NCBI GenBank assembly: GCA_011525685.1
Contig: WYBW01000142.1
Location: 1 to 46,906, forward strand
Length of the DNA stretch: 46,906 bases
Origin: Verrucomicrobiia bacterium
GTDB taxonomy: Bacteria; Verrucomicrobiota; Verrucomicrobiia; Limisphaerales; JADLHS01
Reading direction: 5' to 3'
Part shown: piece by piece, positions 7,578 to 15,600 of the stretch
Position numbering within the stretch: the stretch's first letter is position 1
Layout of the letters: each line of letters starts with the position of its first letter
Notes under the pieces: generated by a model
The model's database searches: none
Told to the model about the DNA's origin: nothing
Seen by the model: only the letters and a program-made list of their open reading frames with translations
Translations under genes and position numbers: made by a program

Positions 7578-7602
7578 ACCGACTTGAAGGAGAATTGGAA
7601 TC

Positions 7603-9294
7603 ATGAAAACAACTGCCTCGCGGAGGATCGACAGCGACACACAATCTGTAGGTGAAGTGCTTCGAAAACCTTTCTTTTATCGCGTTCCGGCTAACCAGCG
7701 CGATTTCGCGTGGACGTTGGAAGAGATCGACATCTTGTGGGAGGACATCACAGCGGCGTTAGAGGACGATCGGAACGAGTATTTTCTGGGCGCGATCGTC
7801 TTGAGCCAGTGCGATGACGAAAAAACGCGTGAGATTGTAGATGGTCAGCAACGGTTGGCGGCACTCTCAATGATGTTCGCCGCCCTTGTCAGTCAATGGA
7901 GGGAACTCAAAGACGAGAAACGAGCGCTTGGGGTCTTTAGAGATTACTTGGGCACGGAAGACCGTCGGACGACTGAAGTTTTGCCGAAACTCCGATTGAA
8001 CGAACTCAACGATCCAATATTTCAATCACTTGTGCTGAAGGGTGAAAGCGTTGCGGCAAGCACGAAGAAAGCGTGGCCATACTCAAATAAGTTGCTTGAA
8101 GCAGCCTTCATTCGGCTTCGGGAAAAACTGAAGCTTTGGGTGGATGAGTTTGATGACACGGAAGCAGCGTTAATTGATTTGGAGGAGTTTCTCTCCAACA
8201 AGACGAACCGGATCATCATTGAAGTCGGCGATGAATCAGATGCATTCGTAATTTTTGAGACGCTGAATGACCGCGGGCTAGAATTGGCTGTCTCGGACTT
8301 GGTAAAGAACTATTTGTTTTCGTTGGCTGGGACGCATCTCGACAGTTTTAAGCGGACTTGGGCTGAGGTTTCATTGCTAGTCGGCAGCGAGACGCTAACA
8401 AGCTTTTTACGTCATTACTGGCTTTCCCAATACTCCCTCGTTCGGGAACGCGAGCTGTACAGGACGTTGCGAAGCAACGTCAAAAGCGCGACGACCGGGA
8501 GGCAATTCATGGACCGGATTCGAAAGGTCGCAGATTTTTACGCTGCGTTGATGAATCCGGAGCACGCTTATTGGTCAGATTTTCCTCAAGAGACGCGGCT
8601 ATATCTTGACGCTCTCCTTCTCTTTAAGGTGACTCAGTACCGTCCAGTAATGCTTGCAGCCATGGAAAGTCAGAATCCTGAGGACGTAAGCAAATTGTTG
8701 AAAATGCTGATGGTGATTTCCTTTCGTTACACCGTCGTCTCAGCGCTCGGGACAGGAAATCTGGAAAAGATTTACACGGACGCGGCTCTTGCAATTCGTA
8801 AAGGTCAAGCGAAGGGCCTGAAAAGCATCTTTGGCTTTCTTAAACCAGCTTACGTCGACGACGCAAAATTCGAAGACGACTTTGCTTCAAAACCATTCAC
8901 CAAAGCAGGTGTCACTCGCTATGCGCTTGCCCAGTTAAACGATTTTATCGAGAGCGATTCCGAAAAAATGGTCGCTGAATCTACTGGTCGAATCACCCTC
9001 GAACACGTTTTGCCTCGAAACCCGGGTAAAGGTTGGGCTAGCGCAATCCCCAAGGATGACGAATTGGCGGATTGGGTTCATCTGATCGGAAACCTGACGC
9101 TGCTTGAAAAAGGGCGCAATCGAGGGGTTGCAGCAGCGAGCTTTGCCGAAAAGAAAACAAAGGCGTTCAGTCAATCTTCACTCGCGTTAAACAAAGAAAT
9201 TGCCGGCAATTCTACGTGGACGTCAACAGAGATTCGGCTGCGGAGCCAAACCTTGGCGAAGACCGCGAGAAAAGTTTGGCGTGTTGACTATTGA
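7603..9294 (+). CDS. DUF262/DUF1524 GmrSD-like putative defence nuclease
   Basis: 563 residues, preceded by a strong ribosome site AAGGAG (7587-7592). The N-terminal DUF262 (ParB-like) domain shows YRVPANQRDFAW near residue 27 and the nucleotide-binding motif VDGQQRLAAL near 78-88. The C-terminal DUF1524 domain has an HNH-like nuclease pattern, LEHVLPRNP and HLIGNLTLLEKGRN near 465-510. This domain pair is that of GmrSD type IV restriction enzymes, which cut modified phage DNA, and of related single-protein defence systems. The gene is visibly lower in GC than its neighbours, which suggests transfer. It lies between two ALDH-derived fragments and next to toxin-antitoxin genes. Confidence 0.85.
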   Translation: MKTTASRRIDSDTQSVGEVLRKPFFYRVPANQRDFAWTLEEIDILWEDITAALEDDRNEYFLGAIVLSQCDDEKTREIVDGQQRLAALSMMFAALVSQWRELKDEKRALGVFRDYLGTEDRRTTEVLPKLRLNELNDPIFQSLVLKGESVAASTKKAWPYSNKLLEAAFIRLREKLKLWVDEFDDTEAALIDLEEFLSNKTNRIIIEVGDESDAFVIFETLNDRGLELAVSDLVKNYLFSLAGTHLDSFKRTWAEVSLLVGSETLTSFLRHYWLSQYSLVRERELYRTLRSNVKSATTGRQFMDRIRKVADFYAALMNPEHAYWSDFPQETRLYLDALLLFKVTQYRPVMLAAMESQNPEDVSKLLKMLMVISFRYTVVSALGTGNLEKIYTDAALAIRKGQAKGLKSIFGFLKPAYVDDAKFEDDFASKPFTKAGVTRYALAQLNDFIESDSEKMVAESTGRITLEHVLPRNPGKGWASAIPKDDELADWVHLIGNLTLLEKGRNRGVAAASFAEKKTKAFSQSSLALNKEIAGNSTWTSTEIRLRSQTLAKTARKVWRVDY

Positions 9295-9295
9295 G

Positions 9296-9316
9296 TCGCA
9301 CGCCGGAGGAGGCGTT
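9296..9316 (+). repeat. 21-base fragment identical to the ALDH interior
   Basis: Identical over 21 bases to 6463-6483 (the codons for RTPEEAF in the ALDH gene). The bases just before it (TATTGAG, 9289-9295) also occur in the ALDH gene 13 bases upstream of that segment. It overlaps the end of the DUF262 gene and starts the junction to the MazF pair. Confidence 0.65.
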
Positions 9317-9322
9317 ACGATT

Positions 9323-9658
9323 TCAACCCTTTTGAATCATCCGCACGACAGCGTCGCGGACGGCGGAGAATTTTCCGGGCTGCAATTCGCCAACCTGATT
9401 TGCCACGAGACTGCTGTGCGCGGTGAAAAGTTTGCCGGGACGGGCATAGCTGGTCAGGCGAAGCGAGCCGCGCGCAAAGTCAGGGGCGTCGAGTGTGATG
9501 GCTTTTTCGTCGCCGTAGGATTTGCTGGTGATCTGGCAGAGAATCCAATCACCACGCCCGGCTTCCGCGAGTACCACGGCAGGCCGCAGCTTTGAAGCGG
9601 TGAGATCGGAAAAAGGAAAGTGAACGATGACTACTTGGCCGGCTGTAAATGTGCCCAT
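9323..9658 (-). CDS. MazF/PemK-family toxin endoribonuclease
   Basis: 111 residues. The start is typical of MazF proteins: FTAGQVVIVHFPFSDLTASKLRPAVVL, with the conserved strand-loop and the R-P-A-V motif. The rest continues as the small SH3-like barrel (CQITSKSYGDEKAI, LFTAHSSLV). MazF toxins cut mRNA at short single-stranded sites. The start overlaps the upstream antitoxin gene by 28 bases, so the two are translated as a pair. All core parts are present and no break is seen. Confidence 0.88.
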   Translation of the reverse strand: MGTFTAGQVVIVHFPFSDLTASKLRPAVVLAEAGRGDWILCQITSKSYGDEKAITLDAPDFARGSLRLTSYARPGKLFTAHSSLVANQVGELQPGKFSAVRDAVVRMIQKG

Positions 9659-9843
9659 GCGGCATCCTCCTCGGCGCGATTCCAGTCTTCGGCGAGCGCA
9701 GCCTCGCTCAACAGCGCAGCATCATGCACGGTCGGGGCTTCTTCAAGAATCGTGACGAGCGCGCGGCGCGGGGTCGGCACATGAAGCGGCTCGATCAGGC
9801 GCACCTCGCCGTTCGTTTCAATGATGGCTTCGACCGTTTTCAT
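9631..9843 (-). CDS. antitoxin partner of the MazF-family toxin
   Basis: 70 residues from an ATG at 9843. The N terminus MKTVEAIIETNGEVRLIEPLHVP resembles the short DNA-binding/beta region of antitoxins that precede MazF toxins. The acidic C-terminal part (LSEAALAEDWNRAEEDAAWAHL) would neutralise the toxin. The family is assigned from position and style rather than a strong motif. It overlaps the toxin start by 28 bases. Confidence 0.75.
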   Translation of the reverse strand: MKTVEAIIETNGEVRLIEPLHVPTPRRALVTILEEAPTVHDAALLSEAALAEDWNRAEEDAAWAHLQPAK

Positions 9844-9946
9844 CTTGGGCCAACTATAACCTGCCGCGCGATGTCCGCAAAGGGCAATTCTTCCGCGTGG
9901 CGAGGAGTTGTTGCTCCTCCGGCAAATTCTGGTACCTCGTCTCCTA

Positions 9947-10252
9947 CTACGGCTCGGCGAAGCTCTCGATTCGCCAGAAGCCTTGCGAGTTATCGAACCG
10001 GACGGGAACGGCCATCGGGCCGGATTGCTGGGATTTGACGCGGAGGATTTCCTGCCAGTGACACAGGTTGAACGAGTGGAGCACGATGTAGGTTGTGGTG
10101 GGCTTGGCATCAAAAACAATTTCTCCACCAAGCAACGGGCTGGCGAACGAAAACGCCACGGCCACCGGAATCACCGGCCCGGCCGCGATGGCTTGAACGA
10201 GGGCGTAGCGAAGACCAGACTTTCGCACAATGCAAACTCCGCCAACCATCAT
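9947..10252 (-). CDS. hypothetical protein
   Basis: 101 residues, not recognised. A hydrophobic stretch (residues 17-42, ALVQAIAAGPVIPVAVAFSF) is followed by a more polar, tryptophan-containing part ending RFDNSQGFWRIESFAEP. The start overlaps the divergent DUF2442 remnant by 23 bases. No ribosome site stands out. It may be real, or a chance frame in degraded DNA between toxin-antitoxin genes. Nothing convincing is seen between 9844 and 9946. Confidence 0.3.
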   Translation of the reverse strand: MMVGGVCIVRKSGLRYALVQAIAAGPVIPVAVAFSFASPLLGGEIVFDAKPTTTYIVLHSFNLCHWQEILRVKSQQSGPMAVPVRFDNSQGFWRIESFAEP

Positions 10253-10560
10253 TGAAGTGGTCTTGACCGACGAAATGCCCGGGTTTCATCTGGAGGATGG
10301 CCGCTTCATTGGCGTGCCGATGGCATTTTATCCTACGCTGGCGCTGGCAATGCCGGAGGAGCGCGGGCGGCTTGAAATCATTGGCTCGTCGGTCTGTTTG
10401 GCCGGAGCTTGACGCCGATATTGGAGTCGAGGGACTGCTGCGCGGGGCGCGGGAGCATCATCATTACGCTCGTAAAGCAGTCGAGCGTGCCGTTCGTTTC
10501 GGACGCCTCCCAAAGACGGCGCTGGAAAATCCGGCCGGCGAGCCGCCGCACCCGGCCTGA
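10230..10560 (+). pseudogene. DUF2442-family protein, frameshifted
   Basis: The first frame (10230-10412) reads FHLEDGRFIGVPMAFYPTLA...PEERGRLEIIG, the N-terminal part of DUF2442. The C-terminal signature WPELDADIGVEGLLRGARE continues in another frame from about 10399. Together they make a full DUF2442 domain broken by one frameshift near 10390-10400. DUF2442 proteins are often partners of DUF4160 in toxin-antitoxin-like pairs; no DUF4160 gene is visible beside it. The sequence after the signature, to the stop at 10560, does not match the family and is probably read-through. Confidence 0.65.
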
Positions 10561-10762
10561 CGATGGCACGAGAAGCTGGCTGACAAGCTTCTCGCCAGCG
10601 TTGTTCCCGCCACCACCCGCGGAAGCGTCAACCACATCAGTCTCGAGAGTGTGTCGTACGGCTGCGGATCAGGCGAGCTTCGCCCGCTCAACACTTCGGG
10701 ACACATTTGAGAGCACTTGGTGCGAGGGCTGGCTGGGCGCGCAACACCGCCGTTTGGGAACC

Positions 10763-11929
10763 TCAGAGTGAGGGCCACACGCGTTGCACAAACCAAACCC
10801 CGCCCGCAATCGCCACCAGCGCGGAGCAGGCGGGAATCGCGCGGCGCAGAAAATAGTCCCGCTGCCGCAGATGCCAGAACAACGGCAAAGCCACCGCCGC
10901 CACGATGATCTGGCCCACCTCCACCCCGAGGTTGAAAGCAAACAGCGGCATCGCCACACCTCCCGCGCGGGCAGCCACGCCCATGTCCCGCAGCACGGCC
11001 GCAAAACCGAACCCGTGGATCAGTCCAAAGCCGAATGTCAGCAACCCGCGTCCGCGCGGCTCGCCGCGGCGCACCAGGTTCTCGAGGCCGACATAGACAA
11101 TCGAAATGGCGATGAGCGGTTCGACAATCCTGGCGGGCACCGGCACCCAGCCCAGCGTGGCCACCGCCAACGTAATCGAGTGGGCGATGGTGAAGCAGGT
11201 AATGACCTTCAGGGATGAAAACCAGTTGCGTGAAACAATGAGCAGCGCCAGCAGGAACAGCAAATGATCGTAACCCTTCAGGATGTGTTCAATGCCCAAC
11301 AGCAGGAACTGGTGGAAGGTGGACTCGGGCTTGATCGCCGGCGCGGGACCGGCGGCAGCCTCCGGGGCGCCCTCGGCCGGATCAGTGGCCGCGGCGGGCG
11401 GCGGCGCTTCCACTTCGATGGTGACCGTATCCGCATGAGCGCTCAACAGGCGTTCCGCCATCAGAACCCCGCTGGGATTCAGCAGCAGGAAGTATTGCCG
11501 GTGATCGAGGCGGAAACGGGCGATCATCCGGGGCTGAATGACCAGCCGGGAAAACAGCTGTCCGGGAACCACCAGGAACACGTCCGCGTTGTTGTTGTCG
11601 GCGTCGAAGGCGCAGCGGATTTCCGTGGCCCGGGCGGGCTGGTCGTCGAAGCGCACCTCGAAGGCATCCGCCACAATCTGGCCGAGCCGCTCTTCGGCGG
11701 CGGTGAATTCCTCCTCGGAAACGAACCCGTCCCGGTCGCGGTCGAGGCTGGCCAGTTCATCGGCATCCCGGAGCGCGAACGTGAGATTGGCCTCCAGTTT
11801 GTCGGGAAAGAGCCGCACCGTGGCGCTGCTCAAGCCCGGATCGTGCGCAAGCGCTGGCAGCACACTGGAAGCGAGCAGCAACGCCAGGCCCAGTCGTCTG
11901 ACGCGGTGAATCCGGATGGAGAGTCGCAC
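10763..11929 (-). CDS. HupE/UreJ-family membrane protein with EF-hand
   Basis: 388 residues from a GTG at 11929, which places an ideal signal peptide (RRLGLALLLASSVLPALA) at the N terminus. A GTG at 12043 would add 38 unlikely residues and almost abut trmL. A periplasmic domain follows with a perfect EF-hand loop, DRDRDGFVSEEE. The C-terminal half is the HupE/UreJ_2 membrane domain with about six helices and the motifs GIEHILKGYDHLLFL, FTIAHSITL and GLIHGFGFA, whose histidines and acids suit metal passage. Relatives are linked to nickel/cobalt transport, but this is not proven for this subgroup. Confidence 0.85.
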   Translation of the reverse strand: MRLSIRIHRVRRLGLALLLASSVLPALAHDPGLSSATVRLFPDKLEANLTFALRDADELASLDRDRDGFVSEEEFTAAEERLGQIVADAFEVRFDDQPARATEIRCAFDADNNNADVFLVVPGQLFSRLVIQPRMIARFRLDHRQYFLLLNPSGVLMAERLLSAHADTVTIEVEAPPPAAATDPAEGAPEAAAGPAPAIKPESTFHQFLLLGIEHILKGYDHLLFLLALLIVSRNWFSSLKVITCFTIAHSITLAVATLGWVPVPARIVEPLIAISIVYVGLENLVRRGEPRGRGLLTFGFGLIHGFGFAAVLRDMGVAARAGGVAMPLFAFNLGVEVGQIIVAAVALPLFWHLRQRDYFLRRAIPACSALVAIAGGVWFVQRVWPSL

Positions 11930-12048
11930 GGCAAAGGTTTTTACCCGAACCGCTCCGCGAACAAAAGCCAAACCCACAAGCGGATTGCCTTGCCGTCCGC
12001 GGACGGATGCGCTAAAGCCTCGCCCGGCCGGCGCGGCGGTCACAACCC

Positions 12049-12546
12049 ATGAACCTCGTCCTGCTCGAACCTGAAATCCCGCCGAACACGGGCAACGTCG
12101 CGCGGCTGTGCGCCGCCACGAAAACGATCCTGCACTTGATCGAGCCGTTTGGCTTCAAGCTTGACGACGCGCAGCTCAAGCGCGCGGGCATGGATTACTG
12201 GCAGCACGTCGAGTGGCATCGCTGGCCGAGCTGGGCCTCATTCGAGCGAGAGCTCCCGGACACCGCGCGACTTTGGTTCATCGAATCCGGGGGGCCGAAG
12301 CGTTATACCGAGGTGCGTTACGCCCCGGATGATTATCTGGTCTTCGGTCGGGAAACGGCCGGCCTGCCGCGGAAATTGCTCGAGGAGAATTCCGAAAGCT
12401 GGCTGCGCATCCCCATGTTCAACGCGTCATCCCGCTCGTTGAATCTTTCGAACTGCGCGGCGCTGGTGCTTTTCGAGGCGCTGCGCCAGCAGGGATTCCG
12501 GGGTGAGATTCAGCTTGATCATACCGCCGCAAATCTCCCCGGGTAG
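12049..12546 (+). CDS. trmL: tRNA (cytidine/uridine-34-2'-O)-methyltransferase
   Basis: 165 residues, the usual length of this SPOUT enzyme. The knotted-fold motifs are clear: PEIPPNTGNVARLCAA at the start, FGRETAGLP in the middle and RSLNLSNCAALVLFEALRQ near the end. TrmL transfers a methyl group from S-adenosylmethionine to the ribose of the wobble nucleotide of tRNA-Leu isoacceptors. The gene is divergent from the HupE-like gene and is followed by a hairpin terminator. Confidence 0.93.
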   Translation: MNLVLLEPEIPPNTGNVARLCAATKTILHLIEPFGFKLDDAQLKRAGMDYWQHVEWHRWPSWASFERELPDTARLWFIESGGPKRYTEVRYAPDDYLVFGRETAGLPRKLLEENSESWLRIPMFNASSRSLNLSNCAALVLFEALRQQGFRGEIQLDHTAANLPG

Positions 12547-12615
12547 GGCACACTGACGCTACGCCTGGCGTGGGCCCGTGGTTTCCGCGCACGAACTCGC
12601 CTTTCATTCAATCAA

Positions 12616-12645
12616 AAAGGAGACCGGGCGAACCCGGTCTCCTTT
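12616..12645. terminator. bidirectional intrinsic terminator
   Basis: A perfect 13-bp stem, AAAGGAGACCGGG paired with CCCGGTCTCCTTT around a CGAA tetraloop. Extra A residues on the left give a U-run on the minus strand. It lies between the convergent trmL and the large secreted-protein gene, so it can stop transcription from both sides. Confidence 0.9.
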
Positions 12646-12663
12646 GATGAACTCAACCGTTGA

Positions 12664-15600
12664 TTACGGCTTCAGCAAGCGGAAGTACCGATGCTGGCCC
12701 GGAACCAATGGAATGGTTGCGGTGTAAGTGTCACCCACCGCGACCGGTGTGATACCCGTGGGCTGCCAGTTGGCGGTCGTGAGGTCGCTGGCGACCCACA
12801 ACTCCAGGGTGGAATCACTGGAGGTCCAGGAGATGACCACGTCGTTCCCGCTCAGGCCGATCGTCAACTCCGGCACACCCACCACCGGCAATCCGTCGAG
12901 GTCGCGGTAATAGGCGCTGGCGGTGTTGGCCAGCGTGGCTCCGTTGTCATGCGAAGTGGTGGCCAGACCCACGTACACGGTCGCCGGATAGACGGGTGAG
13001 GGCGTTTCGTTGTGGAGACTGAACCAGTTCACGCCGTCCGTGCCCCAGGAGAAGGCGAAGGCATCGCCGGTGCGGGTCATGCGCAGCCAGGCGTTCGGAA
13101 TGGGCGAGGGCCGTGGACGCGAGGCGTCGGCAATGCTGGCGCTGGCCGCTCCCTTGACCAGCCGCCACTGCATGGTGATGAGGTTCTGGCCATTGGTGGG
13201 CACGGCGGCCACCAGGTAGTTCCGGGATGTGCCCTCGAGATCCTCCCGGACCATCAGGCCGGCTTTGGCCCACTCGTTCGGCCGCGTCAGACCCGCCACG
13301 CGGACTTTGACGTCGAAGTCCCCGGTGACGGGTTGATGAACGAAGTGCATGCCATCGGCGTTGTTCCAGATATCAGAGCCGCCGGCGCGGACGTAGAAGC
13401 CGTTGGTGCCGATGGCCTGGGCGATGCCCGGCATGATGGGATCCGTGAACAGCGGCGGGGGCGTGGGGTTGAGTGTGCCGATGTCCTCGTTGACCGGCCA
13501 GGTGACGACCGAGCTTTGCAGCGTGACGGTGTCCATCACGTTCGGGCCGGCGCCGCGGTCGGTCACGTTCTTGACCTCAACCGAGAACGCGCCGCTGACC
13601 GGTGCGCCGAGGCTCAACATCACGGCCCGGAGGTCCGGTTCGAGCGCGGCTCCGGTGACGGTGATCGCGCCGCCGTTGACGGTGTAGTTGGCCGGATCGG
13701 TGGCGCTGGCTTCCGCCACGCCGCTGAGGTCGCTGAAGTAAACGCCGATGCCGGTACCGTTCAGGCTGCCGACGGCATAAGCGACCGGCTTGGTGCTGTC
13801 CACGACGACTTGCACCGCCGGGGACGTGGCCTGATTGCCGAGACCGTCGGTGGCGCGGGCGCTCAACGAATAGATGCCTTCCGGCACGTTGGGCCAGTTG
13901 ATGGTGAACGGCTCGGTCGTGGCGGTGCCCAGCAGGTTCGTCCCTTGGAAGAACTCCACCAGAATGATGGGCGTCGGCCCGATAATGGTCGCCGTAACCG
14001 GGATGGTCGCGTTGGCCGCGAATGCCTGATTGTTGACGGGCGAACTGATGGTGACGGTCGGCCCGGCGGGCGGTTGGACGATGTAATCCCAAGTCTCCGG
14101 TTCGCCCAGTCCGCCATTGGCTGTGGCGGGCGCCGGAGCGGCGGTGTTGCCGGCGGCGCGGTCACCCGCTTCGATCACGATCTTGTCAATCATCGTGCCG
14201 TCCTCGCGGTGCCAGATGATGAACCGGTGCAAGCCGGTGGCGGTGTTGGTAAACGTGAAGGGATCGGTGCCCTCCTGGCGGTCGCTGCGCCAGGTCCAAC
14301 CGGTACCGGGGAAGCCGGCCAAGGAAGACTGGTTGACCGCGCTGACCATGCCCGCGAGCCAGTCGTTGGACGGGTCGGCAATCCCAACGTCGTTGTTGAA
14401 GCCGACATAGACGGAATCGTCGTTGCCAGCGTCGGCCGTGTTCTGCGGCCAGCCACGCAGCCAGACAATGTGCCGCCCGACTCGGTTCATGTTCAGATGG
14501 AATACCAGTTTGGCGCCCGTGCCGGCGATATTGGGCGCGGTTCCCGCCGTGCCGCCGCCACCGCGGCCGTTGGGCACGAGCATGTAGCCCAGCCCGGAGA
14601 AGCCGCCGCCGGCGGAGTTGGTGTTGGTGAAGATCCACTCGTCGCCGTCGCCCGCCATGAGGTTTTCCTGGGCATTCTCGGCCTCCATGATGATGTAGCC
14701 ATCGGGCCGCTGGACGAATTGGGGCGCGGCGCCGGCGTAGAAGAAGTAATCAGTGCTGTTCGGGGGCACCGCGTTGGGTGGACAACACGCAAGATCCAGC
14801 ACGTTGTTGACCACGACCTTGTAAGTCGTGCCGGGGGTTTGCGGATCCGTCGTAAGGCTGACGGTGCGCTCGTCGGGTTGCAAGGTGGCGGATTGAATGG
14901 CCAGGGGCGCTCCACCCGAGGTGGAAGTGATTTGATAGTTGGCCACGTTTTGCGCGCTGTTGATTTCCACCCACTCGCTGAAGAGCAGCTTCACCTCCGT
15001 GGCGTTGATGTTGACCTTGGGAGTGATGTAATAGCGGACGGTCGGTCGCACGTCGTCCTGAGTGACCGTCAAGACGGCATTGGAGGTGGTTACCAGTTGC
15101 CCGTAGGGATTCGAGATGCGACAGGCGATCTGGAGGCCGTTGAACGTGAACGGCACGCGGGAGAGCGTGAGGGTGGCGTTGGTCGTGATGCCGTCGGCGA
15201 TGGGAACGCCGTTGGTGAGCCACTGATAGACATAGGGCGTACTACCGCCGGCCCCGGCGTAGAAGCTGACCGTGCCGCCTTCAACCACAGTGGCATTCGT
15301 GGGCTGCAACGTGAGAAAGAGCGCGCCATCGTTGACTGCGGCAAAGGACTCCATCAAGCCGTCGGTGGTGAGCGAAGTGTTGTGACTGGTGAGGGCCAAA
15401 CCGACTTGCAGGGTCGCCGGGAGGGGACCTTCACCGCTGGCCGACGCATCGTAGTAAGTCCAGAGCGTCCAGTTGGTCCCGGTCGTCCCATAATACCAGT
15501 AAAACAGGTTGCCGACCCGCTGGAGCCGCAGCCAGGAAGGATAGGAGATGGTCGGGCGGGCGACGAGGCCGCCTTGCAGGCCGAGGTTCAGTGGCGCTCC

